Counted from the first letter of the stretch, positions 26,780 through 38,596 are shown. The stretch is 38,709 nucleotides of DNA from an uncultured Oscillospiraceae bacterium (GCA_904395865.1 CAJFNY010000006.1:1-38709), one strand, 5' to 3'. The notes: a model not told the origin generated them from the letters alone. Made by a program: numbers and translations.

Positions 26780-28075
26780 TCAGCCGATGGCGATGTTGCC
26801 CTCGGGATAGTGAACGCGCTCCTCGCGGCCGAAGTGCCAGAGGGTCGCAACGGTCAGCGGGCCCAGACGGCCGATGTACATGATCAGGATGCACAGCAGC
26901 TTGCCGGCGTCGCAGATGTTCGGGGTGATGCCCGTGGACAGCCCCACGGTGCCGAAGGCGCTCGTGACCTCGAACAGCACGTCCATCAGCCGCAGCTCCG
27001 GCTCCAGCGCCGCCAGCAGCCACGTTCCGGTGATGACGACCGCCGCCGCCAGCAGCGTGATGACGGCCGCCTTGCGGAAGGCCTCCCGGGGAATGCTGAA
27101 GTGGAAGGCCTTGGGGCTGCGGTTGGTGGCGGCGGACTTGATGCCCTGCAGCAGGACGAAGAACGTGCTCGTCTTGATACCGCCGCCGGTGGATCCCGGC
27201 GAAGCGCCGATGAACATCAGCACCGTGAGGACCATGAGTCCCGCGTTGGAGAAGGTCCCCAGCGGGTACGTGGAGAAGCCGGCCGTTCTGGCCGAGACGC
27301 TGTGGAAGAAGGCGCCGAGCCACGTGACGTCCTCCGTCAGCTTGATGAGCACCGCGCCCGACACGATCAGCGCGGCGCTGACGGTGATGACCACCTTGGA
27401 GTGGAGCCGCAGCTTCCGGAAGCGCAGGCGGCACTCCCACAGGTCCTTGATGACCAGGAAGCCGATGCCGCCGAAGATGATGAGGCCGCAGGTGGTCAGG
27501 TTCAGCAGCACGTTGTCCTGGTACGGGATCAGGTTCTGGAAGTTGCCCAGGATGTCGAAGCCGGAGTTGTTGAACGCGGCGATGGAGTGGAAGAAGCTGA
27601 TGCCCAGGGCCTTCCAGAACGGATAGTCCCGGATGAACACCGTGAAGCTCAGCAGGGCGCCGGTGACCTCGAAGATCAGCGTCGTCAGCAGGATGCTCTT
27701 GACGAAGCGGATCAGGCCGCGGCCCGAGTCGAGATTCATGGCCTCGCGGATCAGCAGCCGCCCCTTCAGGTTGATGCGCCGGCCCATGGCCAGGATGATG
27801 CCGGCGCCCACGGCCGTGACGCCCAGGCCGCCCACCTGGATCAGCAGGGCCAGCACCGTCTGGCCGAACGGCGTAAAGGTGTCGCCGGCGTCCACGGCCA
27901 CCAGGCCCGTGACGCACACGGCGCTGGTGGAGGTATAGAGCGAGTCGATGTACCGCAGCTCCACCCCGTCCTGCACGCTGACCGGCAGAATCAGCAGCAG
28001 CGATCCCAGCAGGATCACCGCCAGGAAGCCCAGGGCGATGATCCGTGCCGGCGTCTGCCGCTGGATGAGTTTCAC
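26780..28075 (-). CDS. TrkH/KtrB-type K+ transporter
   Basis: IDSLYTSTSAVCVTGLVAVD...SIAAFNNSGFDILGNF...GASPGSTGGGIKTSTF...SAFGTVGLSTGITP. Confidence 0.93.
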   Translation of the reverse strand: MKLIQRQTPARIIALGFLAVILLGSLLLILPVSVQDGVELRYIDSLYTSTSAVCVTGLVAVDAGDTFTPFGQTVLALLIQVGGLGVTAVGAGIILAMGRRINLKGRLLIREAMNLDSGRGLIRFVKSILLTTLIFEVTGALLSFTVFIRDYPFWKALGISFFHSIAAFNNSGFDILGNFQNLIPYQDNVLLNLTTCGLIIFGGIGFLVIKDLWECRLRFRKLRLHSKVVITVSAALIVSGAVLIKLTEDVTWLGAFFHSVSARTAGFSTYPLGTFSNAGLMVLTVLMFIGASPGSTGGGIKTSTFFVLLQGIKSAATNRSPKAFHFSIPREAFRKAAVITLLAAAVVITGTWLLAALEPELRLMDVLFEVTSAFGTVGLSTGITPNICDAGKLLCILIMYIGRLGPLTVATLWHFGREERVHYPEGNIAIG

Positions 28076-28240
28076 AAGCAATCCCTCCAGTTTCCTCTCT
28101 GCGGCGATGAAGGTACACCGCCGTGTATTCCCCCCCATTGTACGCCGTTTTGTATAAAGATGCTGTTAAGAATATCAAATTCCGCAGGAAATTTCAAGGG
28201 GCACCGCGGCGGATGCGGGCGCATTTGCCGGGAATGCCCA

Positions 28241-28269
28241 TTGCCGTCGCGGCGGCCGTATGGTACACT
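28241..28269 (+). promoter_or_regulatory. Promoter of the MBL-fold gene
   Basis: TTGCCG-17 bp-TACACT. Confidence 0.55.
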
Positions 28270-28297
28270 GGGAGCGAAACCGAAAGGAGCGTGCGCC

Positions 28298-29026
28298 ATG
28301 AAACCGATCCCGGACGCCGCGGCGGAGCTGCGGCTGCTGCACCACAGCGGCGTGACCGTCTCCGCCGGCGGGCGGCTGCTGGTCTTTGACTGGTGGAAGG
28401 ACGGCTCCCTCCCCGGCGGCATCCCGGCCCTGGCGGCCGGCCGGCCCGTGACCGTCTTCGCCTCCCACCGGCACCCGGACCACTGGAACCCGGCGGTCCT
28501 GGCCTGGCGGGACACCCTGCCCGACGTGACGTACGTCCTGTCCTCCGACATCCCGCCGCAGCCCGGCTGCCACGCCATCGCCCCGGGGGAGACGCTGGAG
28601 CTGCCGGGGCTGACCGTCTCGGCCCTGCGCTCCACCGACGAGGGCGTGGCCTTCGTCGTCCGCTGCGGCGGCGGCGCCTTCTACCACGCCGGTGACCTGA
28701 ACTGGTGGCACTGGGACGGCGAGCCCGACGCCTGGAACGCCGCCATGGCCCGGGACTACCGGGCGGAGCTGGAGAAGCTGGCCGGCACCCGGCTGGACGC
28801 CGCCTTCGTCCCGGTGGACGGCCGGCTGGGCGAAGCCTTCCACCGGGGCATCGGGCTGTTCGCGGAGCTGGTGGACTGCCCGCACCTGGTGCCGATCCAC
28901 TGGTCGTCGGACCCGTCGGTCCTCCGGCGGCTGGCGGAGACGCCGGGGCCGTGGCAGGGCCGCCTGTGCATCCTGGACGCGGCGCGGCCGGCGGCGACGA
29001 TTCCCCTGGGCGGGGAGGGCGCGTGA
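28298..29026 (+). CDS. MBL-fold (UlaG-like) metallohydrolase
   Basis: LLHHSGVTVSAGGRLLVFDWW...VFASHRHPDHWNP...FYHAGDLNWWHW. Confidence 0.85.
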   Translation: MKPIPDAAAELRLLHHSGVTVSAGGRLLVFDWWKDGSLPGGIPALAAGRPVTVFASHRHPDHWNPAVLAWRDTLPDVTYVLSSDIPPQPGCHAIAPGETLELPGLTVSALRSTDEGVAFVVRCGGGAFYHAGDLNWWHWDGEPDAWNAAMARDYRAELEKLAGTRLDAAFVPVDGRLGEAFHRGIGLFAELVDCPHLVPIHWSSDPSVLRRLAETPGPWQGRLCILDAARPAATIPLGGEGA

Positions 29027-29658
29027 TGGACTTCCTCTACTGTGACGACGCCCTCTGCGTGGCCGTCAAGCCGGCCGGCGTCCTGTCCACCGACGAGCCG
29101 GGCGGCATGCCGGAGCTGGTCCGCGCCGCCCTGGGCGGCGGCTGCGTCCGGACGGTCCACCGGCTGGACCGGGTCGTCAGCGGCCTGATGGTCCTGGCCC
29201 GGTCGCCGGAGGCGGCCTCGGCCCTGTCGGCCCAGATCCGCGCCGGCACCTTCGGCAAGACGTACCTGGCCGTGGTCCACGGGACGCCGCCGGCCCCGGC
29301 CGGCACGTTCACCGACCTGCTGCTGCGCAGCCGGGCCGAGCGCAAGACGTACATCGTCCACCACCTGGAGAAGGGCGTCCAGGAGGCCGTGCTGGACTAC
29401 CGGACGCTGGGGACGGCCGGCGGCATGACGCTGGTGGAGATCACCCTGCGCACCGGCCGGACGCACCAGATCCGCGCCCAGTTCTCCGGCCGCGGCCTTC
29501 CCCTGGTGGGCGACCGGAAGTACGGCCGCCCCGACGACGGCTGCCCCATCGCCCTGTGGTCCCACCGGCTGACCTTCGCCCACCCGTTCACCGGCGCGCA
29601 GCTGGACTTCTCGGCTCCGCCGCCGGCGGCGGAGCCATGGCAGCGGTTTGTCCCGTGA
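29026..29658 (+). CDS. RluA-family pseudouridine synthase
   Basis: VAVKPAGVLST...RTVHRLDRVVSGLMVLAR...FGKTYLAVV...LRTGRTHQIRAQFS. Confidence 0.93.
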   Translation: MDFLYCDDALCVAVKPAGVLSTDEPGGMPELVRAALGGGCVRTVHRLDRVVSGLMVLARSPEAASALSAQIRAGTFGKTYLAVVHGTPPAPAGTFTDLLLRSRAERKTYIVHHLEKGVQEAVLDYRTLGTAGGMTLVEITLRTGRTHQIRAQFSGRGLPLVGDRKYGRPDDGCPIALWSHRLTFAHPFTGAQLDFSAPPPAAEPWQRFVP

Positions 29659-29748
29659 AACCGGACGCAATTTGGCCACATACCGTTTCATCGGCAACGG
29701 GCTTTTTGTGCAGAAGGGGGAGAAATGCGGCCGCGGCCCACGAAAGAA

Positions 29749-29777
29749 TTGACCGCCGGGCCGGAACGTGCTATAAC
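29749..29777 (+). promoter_or_regulatory. Promoter of the ATP synthase operon
   Basis: TTGACC-17 bp-TATAAC. Confidence 0.75.
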
Positions 29778-29853
29778 AATACATGTCCCAATTAAGACGT
29801 GATATACACGACAAGCAGGGCCGCCGCCGGCGGCCGGAGAAGGGAGGACGGCC

Positions 29854-30123
29854 GTGGCCGGGATTTTGCTGGGGCTGGGCCTCGGCGCCGTGCAGCTCGT
29901 TCTGCTGCTGCTGGGCGTCGGGCTGCTGGGCAGCCGGAAGCTGAAGATCTGGGCGCTGGCCGTCCAGTTCCTCTGCCCGCTGGCCGGGCTGCTGCTGTGC
30001 GCCCTGGTCTGGACGGCGCAGCTGCTTCCCTGCGCCGTCGCCATGTCGGCGGTGCTGGTGCTGGGCGGCGTGACCGGATTCCTGGTCTTTCGCGCCCGGG
30101 ATTCCCACAGAAAGAAGGATTGA
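29854..30123 (+). CDS. Small 3-TM protein preceding atpB (AtpI/AtpR-position protein)
   Basis: GTG start after GGGAGGACG; three hydrophobic segments; first gene of the atp operon. Confidence 0.7.
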   Translation: MAGILLGLGLGAVQLVLLLLGVGLLGSRKLKIWALAVQFLCPLAGLLLCALVWTAQLLPCAVAMSAVLVLGGVTGFLVFRARDSHRKKD

Positions 30124-30127
30124 GATC

Positions 30128-31015
30128 TTGGGAGACATCATGGATTACGGCCTCCTGGCCCTGGGGCTGGTGCTGGCCGTGGCCGGCGGCCTCTGGCGCC
30201 GCTCGGTCGCTGCCCGGACGGCCGCGGGCCAGTCGGGGCTGAAGAAGCAGAGGGTCTGGGCGACCATCCTGCTGGTGGCCGGCGCCTGGTGCTTCGTGGA
30301 GAAGGGGCTGCAGCTGCTCCTGGGCGACGTCCCCGGCGAGGAATTCACCGTGGACATCTTCGCCGAGCGGATCGACGTCGGCGGCGTGACCATCAGCGCC
30401 ACGGTGCTGGCCACGTGGGCCGTCATGGCGGTGGTGCTGGTGCTGGCGCTGCTGTTCCGGCTGCTGGTGGTGCCGAAGATGACGGACCGCCCCAGGGGCG
30501 TTCAGAACGTAGTGGAGATGTGCGTGGAGTTCATCTGCTCCTTCACGAAGACGAGCGTCGGCGACCTGGGCGACCACCTGCCCAGCTACATCTTCTCCAC
30601 GGCGGTGCTGATGATCGGCTGCGCGGCCATCGAGCTGCTGGGCGTCCGCGCCCCCACGTCGGACATCACCATGACCTTCACCATGGCCCTGGTGACGTTC
30701 CTCCTCATCAACTACTACGGCATCCGCCAGAAGGGCATCGGCGGGCGGATCAAGTCCCTGGCGAAGCCCACGCCGGTGGTCTTTCCCATGAAGATCATCT
30801 CCGACCTGGCGGTGCCGGTCTCCCTGGCGTGCCGTCTGTTCGGCAACATGCTCGGCGGCATGATCGTCATGGACCTGCTGTACATGGCCCTCGGCAACGC
30901 GGCCGTCGGCATTCCCAGTGTGCTGGGCCTGTACTTCAACGTGTTCCACCCGCTGATCCAGACGTACATCTTCGTCACGCTGACCCTGACGTTCATCGGC
31001 GAGGCCGTGGAGTAA
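30128..31015 (+). CDS. atpB: F-ATPase subunit a
   Basis: PVSLACRLFGNMLGGMIVM (essential Arg) and HPLIQTYIFVTLTLTFIGEA; start may be ATG 30140. Confidence 0.93.
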   Translation: MGDIMDYGLLALGLVLAVAGGLWRRSVAARTAAGQSGLKKQRVWATILLVAGAWCFVEKGLQLLLGDVPGEEFTVDIFAERIDVGGVTISATVLATWAVMAVVLVLALLFRLLVVPKMTDRPRGVQNVVEMCVEFICSFTKTSVGDLGDHLPSYIFSTAVLMIGCAAIELLGVRAPTSDITMTFTMALVTFLLINYYGIRQKGIGGRIKSLAKPTPVVFPMKIISDLAVPVSLACRLFGNMLGGMIVMDLLYMALGNAAVGIPSVLGLYFNVFHPLIQTYIFVTLTLTFIGEAVE

Positions 31016-31071
31016 CCGCTGCCCGACGCCGTCTGACACCTGTGAAATTTTGAGTTTGGAGGAATTCAATT

Positions 31072-31284
31072 ATGATCGCAATCGCTGCCGCCCTGGCTCT
31101 GCTTCCCTGCACGTTCGCCGGTCTGGCCATGGGCCTGGCCACCGGCAAGGCCGCCGACGCCACCGCCCGCCAGCCCGAGGCCTCGGGCAAAATCAGCTCC
31201 ACGCTGCTGCTGGGCCTGGCCCTGACCGAGTCCTGCGCCATCTACGGCTTCGTCACCGCCCTGATCATCGCCTTCACCATGTGA
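31072..31284 (+). CDS. atpE: F-ATPase subunit c
   Basis: GLATGKAADATARQPEASGKISSTLLLGLALTESCAIYGFVTALIIAF. Confidence 0.95.
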   Translation: MIAIAAALALLPCTFAGLAMGLATGKAADATARQPEASGKISSTLLLGLALTESCAIYGFVTALIIAFTM

Positions 31285-31362
31285 GCAGGGCCGGAGTCGG
31301 ATTTCGCGCACAGCCTCCGCGCCGGCCCGCCGGCGCGCGGCTGACAAGAAAGGAAGGGTATC

Positions 31363-32046
31363 ATGGAACTCTACCCCATTGATCTGGCCATCCACCTGGT
31401 CAACATCGTGGTGCTTTACATTCTCCTGCGGGTGCTGGTGTGGAAGCCGGTCCGCAAGTTCATGGCCGCCCGCCAGGACCGCGTCCAGGCGGAGATGGAC
31501 CAGGCCGCGCAGCTGCGCGCCGAGGCCGAGCAGTCCAAGGCCGACTACGACGCCAAGCTGGCCGACGCCCGCGCCCAGGTGGAGCAGCTGCTCACCGACG
31601 GCCGGAAGGAGGCCGCCGCGGCCGGCCAGAAGTACCTGGACGACGCCAGGGCCGAGGCCGAGCAGCTGCTGGCCCGGGCCCGCACCGACGCCGACGCCGA
31701 GAAGCGCCGCGCCCTGGACGACGCCAAGACGGAGCTGGCCGACCTGGCCGTGGACATGGCCGGGCGCGTGCTGCGCTTCGGCCGGGAGACGCAGCAGCGT
31801 CTGGCCGACGGCGGCGCCGAGAAGGTGGGCACCCGCAGGGGCGTCCTGCGCCTGGCCGCCCCCTGCAGCGACGACGAGCGCGCCGCCATCACCGACCGGC
31901 TGGAGCGGCTCCTGGGCTGCCACCTGGAGCTGACGGTCGAGACGGACCCGTCCCTGGTGGGCGGCTTCTCCGCCCTGGTGGACGGGCAGGTCTACGATTT
32001 CAGCTATGCGGCGCAGCTGAAGGTGCTGCAGCAGAAGCTGGCGTGA
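31363..32046 (+). CDS. F-ATPase subunit b fused to the delta C-terminal domain
   Basis: b: VVLYILLRVLVWKPVRKFMAARQDRV + coiled coil; delta CTD: VLRLAAPCSDDERAAITDRLERLLGCHLELTVETDPSLVGGFSALVDGQVYDFS. Confidence 0.88.
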   Translation: MELYPIDLAIHLVNIVVLYILLRVLVWKPVRKFMAARQDRVQAEMDQAAQLRAEAEQSKADYDAKLADARAQVEQLLTDGRKEAAAAGQKYLDDARAEAEQLLARARTDADAEKRRALDDAKTELADLAVDMAGRVLRFGRETQQRLADGGAEKVGTRRGVLRLAAPCSDDERAAITDRLERLLGCHLELTVETDPSLVGGFSALVDGQVYDFSYAAQLKVLQQKLA

Positions 32047-32059
32047 CGGGAGGCGCCCC

Positions 32060-33568
32060 ATGCTCAACTTTGACAAGGGCGCCCTGGGCGCCTTCCTGCG
32101 GGACAAGCTCCGGGACTACCAGCCGGAGATGCTCCGCTACGAATACGGCACCGTGGACCGCTACGCCGACGGCATCGTCCGCGTGGCCGGTCTTTCCCAC
32201 GCCGAGTACGGCGAGCTGCTGCAGTTCGAGGGCGACGTCTACGGCATCGCCCTGGACATGAGCCTCGACGGCGTCGGTGCGGCGCTTCTGGGCCGCGGCG
32301 ACACCGTCCTCCCCGGCACGCCGGTCCACGGCACCGGCCGCGTGGCCGACATCGGCGTGGGCGACGAGCTGCTGGGCCGCGTGGTGGACCCCATCGGCCG
32401 GCCCCTGGACGGCGAGCCGCTCCACCCCCGGACCTTCCTGCCCGTGGAGGCCCCGGCGCCGGCCATCATGGACCGCGCCCCGGTGGACACGCCGCTGGAG
32501 ACCGGCATTCTGGCCGTGGACAGCATGATCCCCATCGGCCGCGGCCAGCGTGAGCTCATCATCGGCGACCGGCAGACGGGCAAGACGTCCATCGCCCTGT
32601 CGGCCATGATGAACCAGCGGGACACCGGCGTCATCTGCGTCTACTGCGCCATCGGCCAGAAGGCCTCCAGCGTGGCCAGCCTCGTGGCCGCCCTGCGGGA
32701 GAGCGGCACCCTGGACCACTCGGTCATCGTCGCCTCCACGGCGGCCGACAGCGCCGCCATGCAGTATCTGGCGCCGTACGCCGCCTGCGCCGTGGCCGAA
32801 CACTTCATGCACAGGGGGCTCGACACCCTGGTGGTCTACGACGACCTGTCGAAGCACGCCGTGGCGTACCGGGCCATGTCGCTGCTGCTGCGCCGGCCGT
32901 CGGGCCGCGAGGCGTACCCCGGCGACGTGTTCTACCTCCACTCCCGCCTGCTGGAGCGGGCGGCCCGGCTGTCGCCGGAGCAGGGCGGCGGCTCCATGAC
33001 GGCCCTGCCCATCATCGAGACCATGGCCGGCGACATCTCGGCCTACATCCCCACCAACGTCATCTCCATCACCGACGGCCAGATCTACCTGGAGAGCGAG
33101 CTGTTCCACGCCGGCGTCCGGCCGGCCGTCAACGTGGGCCTCAGCGTCTCCCGCGTGGGCCGGGCGGCCCAGCACGCGGCCATGAAGGCCGTGTCCGGCA
33201 GCCTCCGGCTGGAGGTGGCCCAGTACCGCGACATGGCCGTGTTCGCCCAGTTCGGCGCCGACGTGGACGCCGCCACCAAGAAGCTGCTGGACCAGGGTGA
33301 GCGGATGACGGAGCTGCTGAAGCAGCCGAAGGAGCGGATCTACCGCCTCTCCGAGCAGACGGCGCTGCTGACGGCCCTCCACTCCGACGCCCTGGAGCGC
33401 GTGGCCGTGGCCGACGTGCAGCGGTTCGCCGCGGAGCTGCTGGCCTGGCTGGCCGAGCACCACGCCGACCTGCTCCACACCATCGACTCCACCCACGCCC
33501 TGCCCGACAGCCTGGCCGGCTCCCTGCAGCAGGCCATCGCCGAATTCGCCGGGCAGTGGGAGGCGTGA
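32060..33568 (+). CDS. atpA: F-ATPase subunit alpha
   Basis: IGRGQRELIIGDRQTGKTSIA, N-terminal docking helix, VGRAAQHAAMKAVSGSLRLEVAQYRDM. Confidence 0.95.
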   Translation: MLNFDKGALGAFLRDKLRDYQPEMLRYEYGTVDRYADGIVRVAGLSHAEYGELLQFEGDVYGIALDMSLDGVGAALLGRGDTVLPGTPVHGTGRVADIGVGDELLGRVVDPIGRPLDGEPLHPRTFLPVEAPAPAIMDRAPVDTPLETGILAVDSMIPIGRGQRELIIGDRQTGKTSIALSAMMNQRDTGVICVYCAIGQKASSVASLVAALRESGTLDHSVIVASTAADSAAMQYLAPYAACAVAEHFMHRGLDTLVVYDDLSKHAVAYRAMSLLLRRPSGREAYPGDVFYLHSRLLERAARLSPEQGGGSMTALPIIETMAGDISAYIPTNVISITDGQIYLESELFHAGVRPAVNVGLSVSRVGRAAQHAAMKAVSGSLRLEVAQYRDMAVFAQFGADVDAATKKLLDQGERMTELLKQPKERIYRLSEQTALLTALHSDALERVAVADVQRFAAELLAWLAEHHADLLHTIDSTHALPDSLAGSLQQAIAEFAGQWEA

Positions 33569-36290
<2,722 letters not shown>

Positions 36291-36474
36291 ACCGCCGCCC
36301 GGCGGCGCTTCTCCCGGCGGGAGGGGCGCCGCCGGGCTCTGTATTCTGCAAATCTTCAAAAATTCTTCATGATTTCGCCCTTTCCTTTTGGGCCGGATTG
36401 GACTACAATACATTCTGATGAAGCGCGCGGCGCGGCCGTGCACGGCTTCCCAAACCCGGGAGAGGGACGACCGC

Positions 36475-37068
36475 ATGAAGAACAATCGCCTGAAGCTTTT
36501 TATGAATCTCTGCTCGGTGCTGCTGCTCCTGCTGTGCGTGGGCATCGCCGTGTGGCTGTGGCGCCAGGGGGCCTTCCGGTCCGTGGACGCCCTGCAGGCC
36601 TGCGTCGACAGCTACGGCGGCAGCGCCGCGGCGCTGTTCGTGGCGCTCCAGGCGGCCCAGGTGGTGGTGCCGGTGCTGCCCGGCGGCGTCAGCTGCCTGG
36701 CCGGCGTCGTGCTGTTCGGGCCGTGGTGGGGTTTTCTCTGGAATTACCTCGGCATCGTCCTGGGCTCGCTGCTGGCCTTCGCCATCGCCCGGAACCTGGG
36801 CAAGCCCCTGCTGGAGAAGCTCTTCTCCCGGAAGCTCCACGAGAAGTACGAGAAGTGGACCCACGAGAGCAAGCGGTTCGACCGGCTCTTCGCCGTGGCC
36901 ATCTTCCTGCCCGGCCTGCCCGACGACTTCCTCTGCTTCCTGGCCGGCACCACGGGCATGAGCTGGCGGAAGTTCACGCTCATCACCATCCTCTGCCGCC
37001 CGGCCATCATCTTCGTCTACTCCCTGAGCGCACTGGGCCTCAGCTCGGTGCTGCCGTGGCTGTTCTGA
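36475..37068 (+). CDS. TVP38/TMEM64 family (SNARE-associated) membrane protein
   Basis: VVPVLPGGVSCLAGVVLFGPWWGFLWNYLGIVLGSLLAFAIAR...LPGLPDDFLCFLAGTTGMSWRKF. Confidence 0.88.
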   Translation: MKNNRLKLFMNLCSVLLLLLCVGIAVWLWRQGAFRSVDALQACVDSYGGSAAALFVALQAAQVVVPVLPGGVSCLAGVVLFGPWWGFLWNYLGIVLGSLLAFAIARNLGKPLLEKLFSRKLHEKYEKWTHESKRFDRLFAVAIFLPGLPDDFLCFLAGTTGMSWRKFTLITILCRPAIIFVYSLSALGLSSVLPWLF

Positions 37069-37120
37069 GGCGGCCGTCCCGCACATCGAATCGCATGGCT
37101 GCCGTTCCCCGGCAGCGTAT

Positions 37121-37149
37121 GCCCGCCCCCTTCCGGGGGCGGGCTTTTT
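37121..37149 (+). terminator. Intrinsic terminator
   Basis: GCCCGCCCCC-ttcc-GGGGGCGGGC-TTTTT. Confidence 0.9.
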
Positions 37150-37161
37150 CTGCGGGACGTC

Positions 37162-37193
37162 TTGACAACCAATACTATGCGTTATATAGTATT
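37162..37193 (+). promoter_or_regulatory. Promoter P1 with overlapping inverted-repeat operator
   Basis: TTGACA-17 bp-TATAGT; AATACTAT-gcgttat-ATAGTATT overlaps the spacer/-10. Confidence 0.8.
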
Positions 37194-37256
37194 ATGTGTC
37201 AAGAGGTATTCCCGACAATCTCCTTCAGAAATGCGGCGATTTTTGCAGTTCCCCTC

Positions 37257-37313
37257 TTGACAGCCCGGCTGTCTTAATGTATTATTGTATTACGCACTTG
37301 ATACAATAATACA
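37257..37313 (+). promoter_or_regulatory. Promoter P2 with overlapping 13-bp inverted-repeat operator
   Basis: TTGACA-17 bp-TATTAT; TGTATTATTGTAT-tacgcacttg-ATACAATAATACA. Confidence 0.8.
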
Positions 37314-37423
37314 GATCGCGTTCCCCCGAAAGCTTAAAGAAAACTTAACGGTTTCCCGCCTTTTTTTCAAAAGGCGGCGGCTGGTACAATGAGGGTGAGC
37401 CAAAAATGTCTGGAGGGATTTCA

Positions 37424-38512
37424 ATGCGTCAATTTCCGGCAACTCAGAAGCCCCTGCACGTCCTGGTGCTGACGGGGCGGTTCGGCATGGGTCACTGTGC
37501 CGCGGCGGAGGCCGTCCGTCAGGAGATCCTCCTGGCCCGGACGGACGCCTGCGTCCGCGTGGTGGACGTGATGGACGAGCTCTTTCCCCGGGCGGCAGCC
37601 CGGATCTACCAGGCCTTCGGCCTGCTGGTCCGCCGGTTTGCCGGGGTCTACAACCTCATCAACCGGCTGACGGGCCTGCGGGCCGGCGCGCCGCTGAAGG
37701 GGCCGGCGATCCGGCGGCTGGACTCGCTGCTCTCCGGCATGGACCTGGTGGTGACGACGCTGCCGGTCTGCTCCCAGTACATCTCGGCGTACAAGCGCCA
37801 GCGGGGCAGCCGCATCCCCCTCTACACGTACGTCACCGACGTGACGCTCCACGACGAATGGATCGCGCCGGAGACCGACCGGTACTTCGCCGCCTGCGAC
37901 GAGGCCCGCCAGGCCCTGCTGGCCCGCGGCGTGGACCCGGCGCGGATCACCGTCTGCGGCGTGCCGGTGCGGCAGCCGTTCCGCCGGACGGGGGTGTTCT
38001 CCCGGGACGGGAAGCACGTGCTGCTCATGGGCGGCGGCCTGGGCCTGATCCCCGGGGGCGACGGGCTGCTCCGGGCGCTGGCCTGCCGGCCGGAATTCCG
38101 GGTGACGGTCATCGCCGGGCGCAACGACGCGCTGCTCCGCCGCCTCCGGGCCGAATTCCCGCAGGTGGAGGCCGTGGGCTACACCGAGCGGGTGGACGAG
38201 TACATGCGCCAGGCCGACCTGGTCATCACCAAGTCCGGCGGCGTGACCACCTTCGAGGCCATCCACACGCTGACGCCCCTGTACGTCCTCAAGCCGTTCC
38301 TGGTGCAGGAGGTGGGCAACGCCCGGTACATCGAGTCCAACGGCCTGGGCTGGGTCAGCTGGCGGTCGGATTCGGAGGTCATGGTCAACGACGTGCTGAC
38401 GCTCCTGCGCAGCCCGCGGCTTCTGGCGCAGATGCGGCGGAACATGCGGGCCGTCCGCGGCAGCTGGGCCCCGTCGTCCCCCATCGGGTACCTGACGGCC
38501 GAGCCGGCGTGA
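37424..38512 (+). CDS. MGDG synthase/UgtP-like glycosyltransferase
   Basis: VLTGRFGMGHCAAAEAVRQ...VTDVTLHDEWIAPETDRYFAA...VITKSGGVTTFEAI; ATG 37424 after TGGAGGGA. Confidence 0.88.
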   Translation: MRQFPATQKPLHVLVLTGRFGMGHCAAAEAVRQEILLARTDACVRVVDVMDELFPRAAARIYQAFGLLVRRFAGVYNLINRLTGLRAGAPLKGPAIRRLDSLLSGMDLVVTTLPVCSQYISAYKRQRGSRIPLYTYVTDVTLHDEWIAPETDRYFAACDEARQALLARGVDPARITVCGVPVRQPFRRTGVFSRDGKHVLLMGGGLGLIPGGDGLLRALACRPEFRVTVIAGRNDALLRRLRAEFPQVEAVGYTERVDEYMRQADLVITKSGGVTTFEAIHTLTPLYVLKPFLVQEVGNARYIESNGLGWVSWRSDSEVMVNDVLTLLRSPRLLAQMRRNMRAVRGSWAPSSPIGYLTAEPA

Positions 38513-38575
38513 GCCGGCCTGCCGGAGCCCGCCCGCCGGTCCGCAGCCCCTTGCCGGGCATCCGGGCATACAGAA

Positions 38576-38596
38576 AGGGGACCGTAACGGTCCCCT
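38576..38596 (+). terminator. Hairpin next to repeat copy E
   Basis: AGGGGACCG-taa-CGGTCCCCT. Confidence 0.7.

Noticed and set aside
26732-28297. 5' extension of the 764-codon ORF upstream of the MBL-fold gene
   Set aside because: Antisense to trkA/trkH; a promoter and SD precede the proper ATG at 28298.
37150-37330. CRISPR leader/array or attachment site in the AT-rich region
   Set aside because: No regularly spaced direct repeats and no integrase or tRNA nearby; the inverted repeats coincide with promoters instead.
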